A stretch of DNA of 64,000 nucleotides from Candidatus Thorarchaeota archaeon (GTDB lineage: Archaea > Asgardarchaeota > Thorarchaeia > Thorarchaeales > Thorarchaeaceae), in contig JAGSHN010000025.1 of the NCBI GenBank assembly GCA_029855935.1, positions 62,001-126,000 of the forward strand. The letters are read 5' to 3'. Below the pieces are notes generated by a model. The model saw nothing but the letters and a program-made list of their open reading frames with translations, made no database searches and had not been told where the DNA came from. Below, in pieces: positions 17,398-25,286 of the stretch. Position 1 is the stretch's first letter, and the number at the start of each line of letters is the position of its first letter. The position numbers and the translations under genes were made by a program.

Positions 17398-18270
17398 CTA
17401 TCCCACTCTTGTACCACAGTTAGGACAGAACTTGGCTCCGTTGAGCTTGGTACCGCAATTAGGACAGAACTTGGCTCCAGCTGGTGCTGCGGGTTGCTGT
17501 CCACCCTGCATAGTCCCAGCCACTGCACCCATAAAGCCCATCCCTGCGCCGAATCCAGCACCTGGACTCCGGCCGAGTGCCTCAGCGGTCTCCTTCACCG
17601 TCTCCATCCCAGCCAGCTGCTGGCCTCCCACGCCACCAGTCCGCAGCCAGAAGAGCCTCTCACGGTACTTCTCCGTCGTGTCAATACCCTCAAACTTGAG
17701 ATCCACGAGCTCAAGACCAATCCGCTCGAAGTTCATACGGACCTTTGTCTTCACCTTCATTGATGTCTCGTCGAGCTGTGTGAAGACGGTCTGAAGGTCG
17801 TAGTGAGCGAACTCGTCGATGATCCTCTCGTTCATAAAGGCGCGCAGAAAGTCGTTGATTGCCTTCGTGGTGTAGGCGTTCTGATTACCAACGACCTCCG
17901 TCACGAAGATCTTCGGCTCCTTGACGCGGAACCAGAAGACGCCGTGGAACATCAGTGGGGCAAGGTCGCTGGTCTGACCACGACCACCAAACTTACCCTG
18001 GAACTGGCCTCTAGACACGAAGATACAGGTCGCCTCAAAGACGTCCCCCTTGATCTTCTTCTTGAGCCAGCCCGCAAGGCCCGGCATGCTACTCGTGGTG
18101 AGCTTGTGGCGGCCGGCGTGGAACACGTCCAGAGCCATCCCATCACGATAGAAGATTGCGACTTGGTTCTCCATCACTATGAGCTGAGAGCCCCATGCAA
18201 TCCTGTTGTTGGGGTACCTCCACACAATCTCATCGGGGGATGCATTCGTCCACTCTATTGCATCTGCCAT
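17398..18270 (-). CDS. SPFH/Band-7 domain protein with two C-terminal zinc ribbons
   Basis: A 290-residue protein of the YdjL/'virion core' SPFH group. The N-terminal part (about 20-220) has SQLIVMENQVAIFYRDGMAL, an FHAGRHKLTTSSMPGL loop and VFWFRVKEPKIFVTEV, all typical of this soluble SPFH clade. A Gly/Ala/Met-rich linker follows, and the protein ends with two near-identical CPNCGTK/CPNCGTR half-sites (FCPNCGTKLNGAKFCPNCGT), which together can form one zinc ribbon. SPFH proteins oligomerise into membrane-associated scaffolds; this one lacks a transmembrane helix. The TATA-like TGTTTAAAAC at about 18324-18333 precedes ATG 18270 by roughly 55 bases. Confidence 0.87.
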   Translation of the reverse strand: MADAIEWTNASPDEIVWRYPNNRIAWGSQLIVMENQVAIFYRDGMALDVFHAGRHKLTTSSMPGLAGWLKKKIKGDVFEATCIFVSRGQFQGKFGGRGQTSDLAPLMFHGVFWFRVKEPKIFVTEVVGNQNAYTTKAINDFLRAFMNERIIDEFAHYDLQTVFTQLDETSMKVKTKVRMNFERIGLELVDLKFEGIDTTEKYRERLFWLRTGGVGGQQLAGMETVKETAEALGRSPGAGFGAGMGFMGAVAGTMQGGQQPAAPAGAKFCPNCGTKLNGAKFCPNCGTRVG

Positions 18271-18427
18271 GTATCTGCACTCTCGTGTTAGTCGAGTCTG
18301 GTGCTGAGTACTACGCCTTTTGTTTTAAACATTGACGTGGTCTACTACGTCCATTCCGCACTGTCGTCGCGAGTATGCCATCAGCACCAGATTATTAGGT
18401 GGGGCAGAGGATAGAAGAACGGTCTCA

Positions 18428-18877
18428 ATGGACGAGAGAGGTAGCGGCAATGGCGACGGGAGATCCGTCACCCCCGAGGTCGCTATGAGAAGATACTACA
18501 ACCCGCTGGCAGTCTACTTCTACATCGGTGTCGCGATCCTGTTGTCGTACTCTCTGTTCTACGTGTTCGGCTATCGTGCGATTGTGATTGTGATGATGAT
18601 CTTTCTGATAGACGCGATCAATAGCACACGTTTCATCCTGCGCAACTCCGACAACAATATTGCACGTCGCGCGGCGTACTTCAATGTCATCCTCGCGATC
18701 GCCGCCTTCGTCCTGTTAGCGGTAAACGGAATCACCTACGAGAGTCAGGGATACTACCCGATTCTTCCGCACGTGGAGAACTTCACTCTTGCAATGCCAC
18801 TTCTGATTCTGTCAACGGAGTTCGGGCTCAGGAACATCGAGTCAATGTACGTGCAGAGAACCCGGAGCGAGTCATAG
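18428..18877 (+). CDS. Small four-helix membrane protein
   Basis: A 149-residue protein of unknown family with four hydrophobic segments (about 28-47, 50-68, 80-100 and 118-135). The preferred start is ATG 18428, which lies about 30 bases after the TATA-like GATTATTAGG (about 18390-18399), giving a leaderless message. An in-frame ATG at 18332 would precede that box. It is divergent from the SPFH gene. No functional motif was recognised. Confidence 0.6.
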   Translation: MDERGSGNGDGRSVTPEVAMRRYYNPLAVYFYIGVAILLSYSLFYVFGYRAIVIVMMIFLIDAINSTRFILRNSDNNIARRAAYFNVILAIAAFVLLAVNGITYESQGYYPILPHVENFTLAMPLLILSTEFGLRNIESMYVQRTRSES

Positions 18878-19071
18878 CCGAACCTGAGAGGACCTGCTGC
18901 GCGAGATGAAGCAAGAGAGAGCAGGACAGCCTTCGACCCTCCCACCTCGCTTTCCCTAGGGGGGTCCTGAGGATTCGCGCGGCGTGAACGCCATGCGAGA
19001 TGGAGTTATCAGTGGGAGGACTGCCGGCAGCCCTGCAGGTCTACATACGCTGGCTTTGTTATTAAGTCGTA

Positions 19072-19085
19072 TTATGATATCATAA
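19072..19085. repeat. 14-bp perfect palindrome
   Basis: TTATGATATCATAA is a perfect palindrome ending one base before the stop codon of the RNase Z-like gene (19086-19088). It sits in a short AT-rich stretch (19056-19085) unlike its surroundings. It may act in transcript termination or as a protein-binding site. Confidence 0.45.
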
Positions 19086-19841
19086 CTACAGTTCCAGACG
19101 CATCAGGTCGCTTCCGATGAGGACCTGGGTGTCAGTCCCTCCGCGGACTATCTCGACAACGCGGTCAGCAGCGGCGACGACCTCCGGAGAGAGGTGGGTG
19201 AGAACAACGCGTCTCGGGTGTGCCCTGCGGACAATCTCGCGCAGCTCGCTCGGGCTGGTGTGAGCGCCCTCAGGATGATCACCGTCCAGCCAGTTGCACT
19301 CGTGTATCAGCAGGTCAACCCTATCAGCGAGGGAGACTATGTCGTTGCTGGGTGCAGTATCGGACGTATAGAGGAGGGAGGAATCGTGTGAGGTGAGATG
19401 AAACGCACGCGAGTCCAAGCCTCCGTGAACTGTCGGGCAGGTGCGTACGATCACATCACCCAGAGTCGCCTTGGAGAAGGACTCGAGGACAACGGTCTCA
19501 ATCTCGACCTTCCCCTTCAGGTATGGATATGCTCCGTCAAAGATGCTCTCAATCCATTGTTCAAGAGGCGGAGGCCCGTAGACCTTCAAGGGTCCGTTGA
19601 AGCCCGACATCCACAGCGTCTGCACAAGAGAAGCGAGGTCCGAGCAGTGGTCCACGTGAAAGTGAGAGATCAGAACATGGCGCAGTGACGAGGGGTCTGC
19701 ACCCACCTGGTTCAGACGCCACAGAACGCCAGAGCCCACATCGAGCAGAATTGACTGTTCACCAGTTTCGACGAGAATGCCCGACTGCACCCTGTCAGCA
19801 TTTGGATGGGATGTGCCAGTGCCAAGCAGTGTGACTCTCAT
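19086..19841 (-). CDS. Metallo-beta-lactamase fold hydrolase, RNase Z-like
   Basis: A 251-residue MBL-fold protein. It starts MRVTLLGTGTSHPNADRVQS, as in RNase Z and related hydrolases, and carries the metal-binding ISHFHVDHCSDLASL motif (about residues 58-72). Further ligands are likely His in CPTVHGG, Asp in LLYTSDTAPSND and His in VVLTHLSPEV, all in the order expected for the family. The exosite arm of true tRNase Z is short or missing, so it could process tRNA 3' ends or be a ribonuclease/phosphodiesterase relative. The stop codon abuts the palindrome at 19072-19085. Confidence 0.85.
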   Translation of the reverse strand: MRVTLLGTGTSHPNADRVQSGILVETGEQSILLDVGSGVLWRLNQVGADPSSLRHVLISHFHVDHCSDLASLVQTLWMSGFNGPLKVYGPPPLEQWIESIFDGAYPYLKGKVEIETVVLESFSKATLGDVIVRTCPTVHGGLDSRAFHLTSHDSSLLYTSDTAPSNDIVSLADRVDLLIHECNWLDGDHPEGAHTSPSELREIVRRAHPRRVVLTHLSPEVVAAADRVVEIVRGGTDTQVLIGSDLMRLEL

Positions 19842-19882
19842 CAGCCATCACTATGAACAGTCTGCACGCCCCATAATCAGTC

Positions 19883-20269
19883 TTACCTCGCGCACGAGGA
19901 CGGCTGGCCAAGGCGTGGAGCACGCGGACACACTATTTGCGTCAGCATGTTCCGAATCAGTCTCACCTCACGGAGAATGCCTGTCACATCGGGGCGTGGT
20001 GACGATATCAGATACCAGAGGTCTAGACACTGCACATTGCGCAGGGCCCGGAGGACCGGCATCGAGTCGACACGAATTCGTCCGTTCCTGACAGCCAACC
20101 ACAGATCATCCAGGTCCCGGACCAGCCGGTCGTGAAAGGAGAGGAGACCCATCCGTGTGGAATGGGTGATTGGATACTCGTCAACAAGTGCAGTCATTGC
20201 GTCGATATGACGGAGCGCACGAGCAACGGGCGCCGGGAGGCCGTCTAGCTCACCGTCCGAAGTCATCAT
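19883..20269 (-). CDS. Small helical protein of unknown function
   Basis: A 128-residue protein starting MMTSDGELDGLPAPVARALR. It is rich in Leu, Arg and Asp and probably all-helical (LSFHDRLVRDLDDLWLAV, VLRALRNVQCLDLWYLI). No family was recognised. The open frame continues upstream to 20476, but a TATA-like CTTAAATAGC at about 20297-20306 on this strand supports a leaderless start at 20269 or 20266. It is divergent from the TPR-zinc gene. Confidence 0.55.
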   Translation of the reverse strand: MMTSDGELDGLPAPVARALRHIDAMTALVDEYPITHSTRMGLLSFHDRLVRDLDDLWLAVRNGRIRVDSMPVLRALRNVQCLDLWYLISSPRPDVTGILREVRLIRNMLTQIVCPRAPRLGQPSSCAR

Positions 20270-20296
20270 TCCCGCCGTTCTACTATGCTGGAGCCT

Positions 20297-20347
20297 GCTA
20301 TTTAAGACCCGATAACACTCAGTGGCACCAGTCAAGTCCTTTATAAA
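20297..20347. promoter_or_regulatory. Divergent TATA boxes
   Basis: On the minus strand CTTAAATAGC (about 20297-20306) lies about 30 bases before ATG 20269. On the plus strand CCTTTATAAAG (about 20337-20347) lies about 27 bases before ATG 20370. Both spacings fit leaderless archaeal messages. Confidence 0.6.
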
Positions 20348-20369
20348 GAACTCAGGTCTGCGGTCGGCT

Positions 20370-21041
20370 ATGGTCGAAGCTGAGGAGTACCTCCGCGAGG
20401 CAAGGGAGCTACACAGGAAGGGCGAGTACAAGAAGGGACTGAAGGCTGCACGCAAGGCGCGAAAGAGATTCCTCAAGGCCGGGGACTACCTCAATGCGGC
20501 TGAGGCTCTTCGCATTATGGCCGACTGTGCACTCAATGGTGGTGACATCAACGAGGCCAAGAGGCTGTACAAGGAGCTCCTCGAAGAGGGCACCGGGGCC
20601 TCGTTACCCCATCTGGAGAGCGCGGGCAACTGGGGGCTTGGAGAGGCGGCAATACATCATATGGACTTCCAAACCGCAGAGGCTCACTTCAGGCTCGGCC
20701 TGCAGCAGGCCAGAGACTCCTCCAATATGTGGTTCATAGCCTGGAACTCGTTCGGTCTGGCGAAGGCCCTTCGCGGAATGGGACGGGTGAAGGAGGCACT
20801 AGCACTTCTTGATGAGGCGGAGAGACTCTTCGTGCGCCTAGGAATGGCCGAGTACGCAGCCTGGACGAAGAAGATGCGTGATGAGATGTCTGCAGAGAAA
20901 GATGCCACGGTGCCTGAACAGGAACTGAGAGTATGGTTATGTCCGATGTGTGGCTGCAGGTTCGCACCTGATGTCGCCAAGCGACTGAGCTCCGGGGAAG
21001 TTGTCACGTGTCAGTACTGCGGAACGAGCGTGGGGGCCTAG
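20370..21041 (+). CDS. TPR-repeat protein with C-terminal zinc ribbon
   Basis: The 223-residue product consists of about four tetratricopeptide-like helical pairs (AREL HRKGEYKKGLKAARKARK; LNAAEALRIMADCALNGGD; FQTAEAHFRLGLQQARDSS; VKEALALLDEAERLFVRLG). It ends with a zinc ribbon made of CPMCGCRF and CQYCGTSVG separated by about 25 residues. TPR units are protein-protein scaffolds; the ribbon may bind zinc and nucleic acid or a partner. Start ATG 20370 is set by the TATA box 27 bases upstream. Partner proteins are unknown. Confidence 0.75.
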   Translation: MVEAEEYLREARELHRKGEYKKGLKAARKARKRFLKAGDYLNAAEALRIMADCALNGGDINEAKRLYKELLEEGTGASLPHLESAGNWGLGEAAIHHMDFQTAEAHFRLGLQQARDSSNMWFIAWNSFGLAKALRGMGRVKEALALLDEAERLFVRLGMAEYAAWTKKMRDEMSAEKDATVPEQELRVWLCPMCGCRFAPDVAKRLSSGEVVTCQYCGTSVGA

Positions 21042-21348
21042 AGAGATCCCAACTGTACAGAAGAGGACATTCCGGGCTCTGAAACAGTGTAGTGTGGGAC
21101 AGTCACATCGTCTGCCTGAGCAAGAAAGATGCGGTGAGTCTGTGGAGTGCGCCCCGAGGCCCACAGGTCGTCAATCTGATCTCAACATCGTCAGCCGCAT
21201 TGAGGACCTGAAGCACACGGCCGCGTCTTCACGTAGAGGCCGTAGGCTGTGTCCGAGCAACGAAACACAGAGGGGAGTAGGGAAGCAGCCTGTGGCCCCA
21301 GACAGACTGACGGCGCCACAGGACCGGGTCTGGCCAGAACAGATCAAT
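21042..21348. other. 307-bp convergent intergenic region
   Basis: It separates two convergent genes. No coding frame, tRNA or clear hairpin family was recognised; it probably holds the 3' ends of both transcripts. Confidence 0.5.
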
Positions 21349-21909
21349 CTAGTCCTGGTATCCCTTCATGTAGCCGTCGCGCTGCTTCCACTTCTCCTCA
21401 AGACGCTGCATAATCGTCCACAGACGATATGTGTAGTTCCATGCCTCATCAAACTGGCCCTGGTTCATCTTGTCCAAAAATTCCTCGACGACGTCGTTTA
21501 TCTCGCCGATGTCGTCGATGATCGTGGCATCGAACTCGTACATCCTGTCGAGTTCCTTCTCGTTGATCTTCTCCTTTGAACCCCACGCGGCGTAGCCATA
21601 GTCGGCGTAGCGCATAGCCGACTCAATCTTGTCCGTGAGCGCAAGGAGTCGGTCAAAGGTCTCCCAAGTCCGCGTGAGATTGTAGTCGACCATCATCATC
21701 TGAAGCTTCTCCAAGTCCTGTTTGACCAGCCTCAACTGATCGGCAAGGAACTCTCGGAGAACTTTGTCCGCGGCGCGGCGTTCCTCCTTCTCCTGATAGC
21801 CGTGCCAGCCAGGAATATAGTGGGTGATCTTACCGAAGATGCCACCCTTGATGTCCTTGGCTGCCTTCTTTCGGATGCGCTTAGCAATCGGGTCTGTGAC
21901 TTTACCCAT
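21349..21909 (-). CDS. Conserved coiled-coil protein of unknown function
   Basis: A 186-residue, strongly helical and charged protein. A basic start (MGKVTDPIAKRIRKKAAKDI) is followed by a GxxGKITHYIPGW segment, then long amphipathic helices (EKEERRAADKVLREFLADQL and others) to the C-terminus. It is cytosolic. The start at ATG 21909 is supported by AAGGAGA nine bases upstream; the frame extends ten codons further. No named family was recognised. It precedes nothing obvious on the same strand and lies 128 bases after the prenyl-synthase-like gene. Confidence 0.65.
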   Translation of the reverse strand: MGKVTDPIAKRIRKKAAKDIKGGIFGKITHYIPGWHGYQEKEERRAADKVLREFLADQLRLVKQDLEKLQMMMVDYNLTRTWETFDRLLALTDKIESAMRYADYGYAAWGSKEKINEKELDRMYEFDATIIDDIGEINDVVEEFLDKMNQGQFDEAWNYTYRLWTIMQRLEEKWKQRDGYMKGYQD

Positions 21910-22037
21910 CCCAAGTGTTCTCCTTCGTGAATTGTACAACCCGGCTCACAAGGTGGTGGGTTGTGCTACTTCGGACTATGCGGCTACGCTTAAAAAATCA
22001 TTTACGGCGGTCCTGCATCCTAGCCGGCCGGGCATCG

Positions 22038-22853
22038 TCAGGACACATCGAACACCGACAATAGTTCTCGCCCCAGCTCTCTTCGCGGGAGCACTATTGA
22101 AGAGATTCTGTCAAGAGCAGATGCGAGATGCTCGGCCGCGTCAATCTGGCGCTCACTGTGACTTACGTCTCCCATCCCGTCAGTGGCAGACGAAGACTCA
22201 GATTCCGAGAGCTGTGTCAGGCGTATGGCCTGAGCGAACGATCTGCCAAATGGCCGCATTTGCTGTGCAAGAGGCAGGGCCCACCCTGCGACAAGTGCGC
22301 CGCTCACGGCACACGAGCCAGCGAATGCCAAGATTCCGCTCTCGTTGTGTCCCCCATACGGAAAGACAGAGTCATTGTCCGTTGTCGCATCACAAGCCTC
22401 CCCTCTGGCGCCTGCCCTGACGAGATGTCTCAGACCCTCACCCAGCAGCACAAGTCCGACAGGGGATCTCAGTCTACCCATTATACGTGTGGCCTCAGAG
22501 AGCATCAGGTCCCCGGCTAGGATGACAAGGCTGGTCAGGTCTCCGTCAGAGGGCATTGATTGCTCCTCGGCCATTCTGTGTAGATCCACGGCAGTCCTCA
22601 CCAGCAGGGCCGTCGTTCCCACGTCTAGGCAGTGCTCATCAGCGCCGCCAGCTAGTTCACACGAGAATAGAGCAACAATCGAGGACGGCTCTACAGGTCG
22701 GATCGTGAGAAAGTCCCGGGCCACTCCATAGAGACCCGTACCGAGGTGCCCACTGGTCTCAAGCAGTGAGAGAGCGTGCTGTGAGATCGCCCGAGAGCGG
22801 GTACGTAGAATCGAGATGTTCAATCGAACGTCTTGGCGGGGCCGCAATTCCAA
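22038..22853 (-). CDS. Polyprenyl synthetase-like protein lacking catalytic Asp motifs
   Basis: A 271-residue helical protein that resembles trans-isoprenyl diphosphate synthases only in framework. The segment SLVILAGDLMLSEATRIMGR matches the family's 'AILAGDYLLARA' helix, and the preceding TTALLVRTAVDLHRMAEEQS lies where 'H.ASLIHDDIxD' is expected. The first DDxxD is absent, and no second DDxxD is seen in the last third. Thus it cannot bind Mg-diphosphate in the usual way. It may be a regulatory subunit, as in heterodimeric prenyl synthases, or a decaying gene. Codon use looks normal and the frame is intact. The start is TTG 22853. Confidence 0.5.
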   Translation of the reverse strand: MELRPRQDVRLNISILRTRSRAISQHALSLLETSGHLGTGLYGVARDFLTIRPVEPSSIVALFSCELAGGADEHCLDVGTTALLVRTAVDLHRMAEEQSMPSDGDLTSLVILAGDLMLSEATRIMGRLRSPVGLVLLGEGLRHLVRAGARGEACDATTDNDSVFPYGGHNESGILAFAGSCAVSGALVAGWALPLAQQMRPFGRSFAQAIRLTQLSESESSSATDGMGDVSHSERQIDAAEHLASALDRISSIVLPRRELGRELLSVFDVS

Positions 22854-23078
22854 TCATTCACCACTCCGAGAGGGCTATGGCCTGCACCTAACGAGGTCAA
22901 GCAAGACCTAGAATGATGCGGCCATTCTAGCGTCGTAGAAACACAGGCGCTCATAAGTGCAATCTTTTGACATCGTAAGCGGGTTACTGATAGATTACTC
23001 AATGATTTCTAAAGGAGAACCGAAATATGGTGTGGCAGCGTCCGGTACAGAGGACTATGGTCACGGGGATTGTGAACA

Positions 23079-23765
23079 ATGGAGAAGATACTCAAGAGAA
23101 TGGCCGTTCTGGCAGCCATCGCAGGAGTCCTGGGAGTCATAAGTGCATATGGGAGCACGTGCCCGACTCTCAGTCCGCCGACCGATCCGACGAGCAAGCT
23201 GTACATCATGTATACGCTCAATTGGGTCTTCCTGATAACGACGTCACTGACGTGGGCCGTGGGCTTCGCGTGGTTTCTCTTGTTGTGGGGACTGATGACA
23301 CGGAGGAGCTGGTCATACATGGCCAGCGTTCTCGTGAGCGCCGTGGGCGCAGCCAGTGGTTTCATACCTGCAGCTCTTGTAATGGCGAACGGTATGCCAT
23401 TCAGTCCGTCGTTGATGAGGGCCTTCCTCAACCTGTTCATTCTCATCTACCTGCTACGGCCATCCGCTGCTGGTGAGATGAAGACGGCCCTCTCCCTTGA
23501 GGCCCCGGGCACCGGAATCAGTGCAGACGTTGTCACATACATACTGGTGGCCGTTGGCATCCTGCTGATGCTGCAGCCAATTGTCGTACCGTGGACACAC
23601 GTCATCGACGGGAGATATGAGTACGGCTATGAGGCACTGCAGTTCTTTGCAGGCCTGTTCTCTCTCATGCTCGGTGGGTCAATCCGAATCTCCGAGAGAA
23701 TGAGACTTGCACAGCTCCAAGCCTCGGCGGCTGTGGAGCAGCAAACAGAGGTCAGACCTGAATAG
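23079..23765 (+). CDS. Six-helix membrane protein of unknown function
   Basis: A 228-residue protein with about six hydrophobic segments starting at the N-terminus (MAVLAAIAGVLGVISAYGST). A short loop with STCPTLSPPTDPTSKLY follows helix 1 and probably lies outside. The C-terminus is polar (QLQASAAVEQQTEVRPE). No family was recognised. ATG 23079 is the first in-frame Met after a stop. A better ribosome site upstream (AAGGAGA, 23012-23018) points to an ATG in another frame. Convergent with the HxlR regulator. Confidence 0.65.
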   Translation: MEKILKRMAVLAAIAGVLGVISAYGSTCPTLSPPTDPTSKLYIMYTLNWVFLITTSLTWAVGFAWFLLLWGLMTRRSWSYMASVLVSAVGAASGFIPAALVMANGMPFSPSLMRAFLNLFILIYLLRPSAAGEMKTALSLEAPGTGISADVVTYILVAVGILLMLQPIVVPWTHVIDGRYEYGYEALQFFAGLFSLMLGGSIRISERMRLAQLQASAAVEQQTEVRPE

Positions 23766-23800
23766 ACAGGCGGTCGAGACCTTGTGGGCTCTGTCTCGAC

Positions 23801-24322
23801 TCAGGCCTCGACATCTCTTCCCGTCGCGGAGCCGTTCTGACCAGACGGACCGTACTCCAACATAGACTCAAGCTTGTCTATGTCAATCATGCCAATCCCG
23901 TTGTGGACACACGTGAAGGACTTGCACAGTTTCTGATCTATGTCACCCCACTTTATGCCCCAGCCCTTGAGAACACCGAGGATGACCTTGAGATCGCGTC
24001 CCTTCTCTGTAAGAGAATACCGAACTCTGATGGGCATTGTGTCAGGTTCCACGACACGTGCCACCACGCCCTCTCGCTCCAGCAGGCTGAGAGACTCGGA
24101 GAGCACCCGGGCCGAGATCTGTTCACCTGTCACATCAACGACACGTCGCAACAGGTCGCTGAAATAGAGCTCTTCCGCGACTACGAGCTCACATAGTATC
24201 CACGGGACCCATTTGCGACCAAGAATCTTCAGGGCCCGCAGGACGGCGCATCTGTCCCTATCTTCTCGACCCAGCTTCAAGATCCTCCATTCAGCTACGC
24301 GCAAGTTAACAGCTCGGCGCAC
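23801..24322 (-). CDS. HxlR-family winged-helix transcriptional regulator
   Basis: A 173-residue DNA-binding protein of the HxlR/MarR class. The core signature is CAVLRALKILGRKWVPWILC (about residues 25-44), with YFSDLLRRV, the recognition helix ISARVLSESLSLLEREGVVA and a wing VRYSLTEKGRDL. A further 50 residues follow with two Cys (QKLCKSFTCVHNG), so redox or metal sensing is possible. The start is uncertain: GTG 24322 is given, but a TATA-like GTAAAATAC lies only a few bases before it. It is divergent from the seven-helix membrane gene at 24471 and may control it. Confidence 0.8.
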   Translation of the reverse strand: MRRAVNLRVAEWRILKLGREDRDRCAVLRALKILGRKWVPWILCELVVAEELYFSDLLRRVVDVTGEQISARVLSESLSLLEREGVVARVVEPDTMPIRVRYSLTEKGRDLKVILGVLKGWGIKWGDIDQKLCKSFTCVHNGIGMIDIDKLESMLEYGPSGQNGSATGRDVEA

Positions 24323-24470
24323 CTGTATTTTACGGTTGTGCTGCGTAATCTACTGATGGCAACAGAATCAGGTTACATCGATGAAATGACCTTACGTTTC
24401 CTTCAGCAAATGCTTTAGTATTGCCGAAACACCACTCACAGCACGTGACAATGTGAGGAGAGATGTACTG

Positions 24471-25112
24471 ATGGATCTGGTTTCACTCGTCTTGCTACTC
24501 ATCACCGGAATCATCGCTCTGGTGATGACGATCTTCCTGTTCAAGGACTATGCGGCGAACAAGAAGCTCTACCATATGTGGTGGGGCCTCAGCTCGCTCA
24601 TCCTGTTCTTGGCTGGCGTGCTAATTGTCGCCTTCGACTTTGCCGTACTGGGCAATCCGGCAATACCCATCGTGGCCACATTCATCCCGGTCGGACTGGC
24701 CATCGGTTTGCTATACGCCGTATGGGATGACAAGCCCTATGGACTGTACTACACTATCTACGGCATTCTGATGGTGATCATCCAGATTGTGGCGAGGTAT
24801 GTACCAATCGAGAGCGTAGCCACGCCGTCGCTCCTCGCCGCACACATACCTAGCGGCCTCATTATCGTCCTTGTCCCGCTGATGACGACAATCCGCAAGG
24901 AAACAGAGGCGAGCGCGATACTCTTCAGTCTTGGGGGTATCGCAATCTCACTGGGAGGAATGCTCCTGGCTGCCCTCAAGTTCGACGCTCCTATACTCCC
25001 AGCGGCGACGATCTTCGCTGTCTTGCCCCTTCTCCTGCTGATAGTGAGCGTGCTGTTCTTCCTCGGAATATTCCTCCCCACCAAGTGGAAGGCAGGCCTT
25101 CCGGTCGGATAG
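24471..25112 (+). CDS. Seven-helix membrane protein of unknown function
   Basis: A 213-residue protein with about seven hydrophobic segments starting LVSLVLLLITGIIALVMTIF. Loops are short; KDYAANKKLYHMWWGLSS between helices 1 and 2 is notable for aromatic and His residues. It resembles the small polytopic protein at 61212-61880 in layout. The start at ATG 24471 follows GAGGAG by about ten bases; the frame also allows GTG 24453. It is divergent from the HxlR regulator and 174 bases before the His-repeat membrane gene. Confidence 0.65.
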   Translation: MDLVSLVLLLITGIIALVMTIFLFKDYAANKKLYHMWWGLSSLILFLAGVLIVAFDFAVLGNPAIPIVATFIPVGLAIGLLYAVWDDKPYGLYYTIYGILMVIIQIVARYVPIESVATPSLLAAHIPSGLIIVLVPLMTTIRKETEASAILFSLGGIAISLGGMLLAALKFDAPILPAATIFAVLPLLLLIVSVLFFLGIFLPTKWKAGLPVG

Positions 25113-25286
25113 TCTCAGGAACAGGTTCAGTATCGTGACACGGGGCGCAACACGAGGAGCGTCACTGCTCCTCCGCCCCCTCTTTGTCATTCTGACGAGC
25201 GAGTTATCTACAGGTAACTTGCTATCCACTTCTAAACTCACGTGCTTTTAAGCAGGAATTCCACTCGGCACTAGGGTGGTTGCTGA

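Noticed and set aside
21001-21579. A 192-codon plus-strand frame
   Set aside because: Overlaps the end of the TPR-zinc gene and is antisense to the coiled-coil gene, which has a ribosome site and sensible composition.
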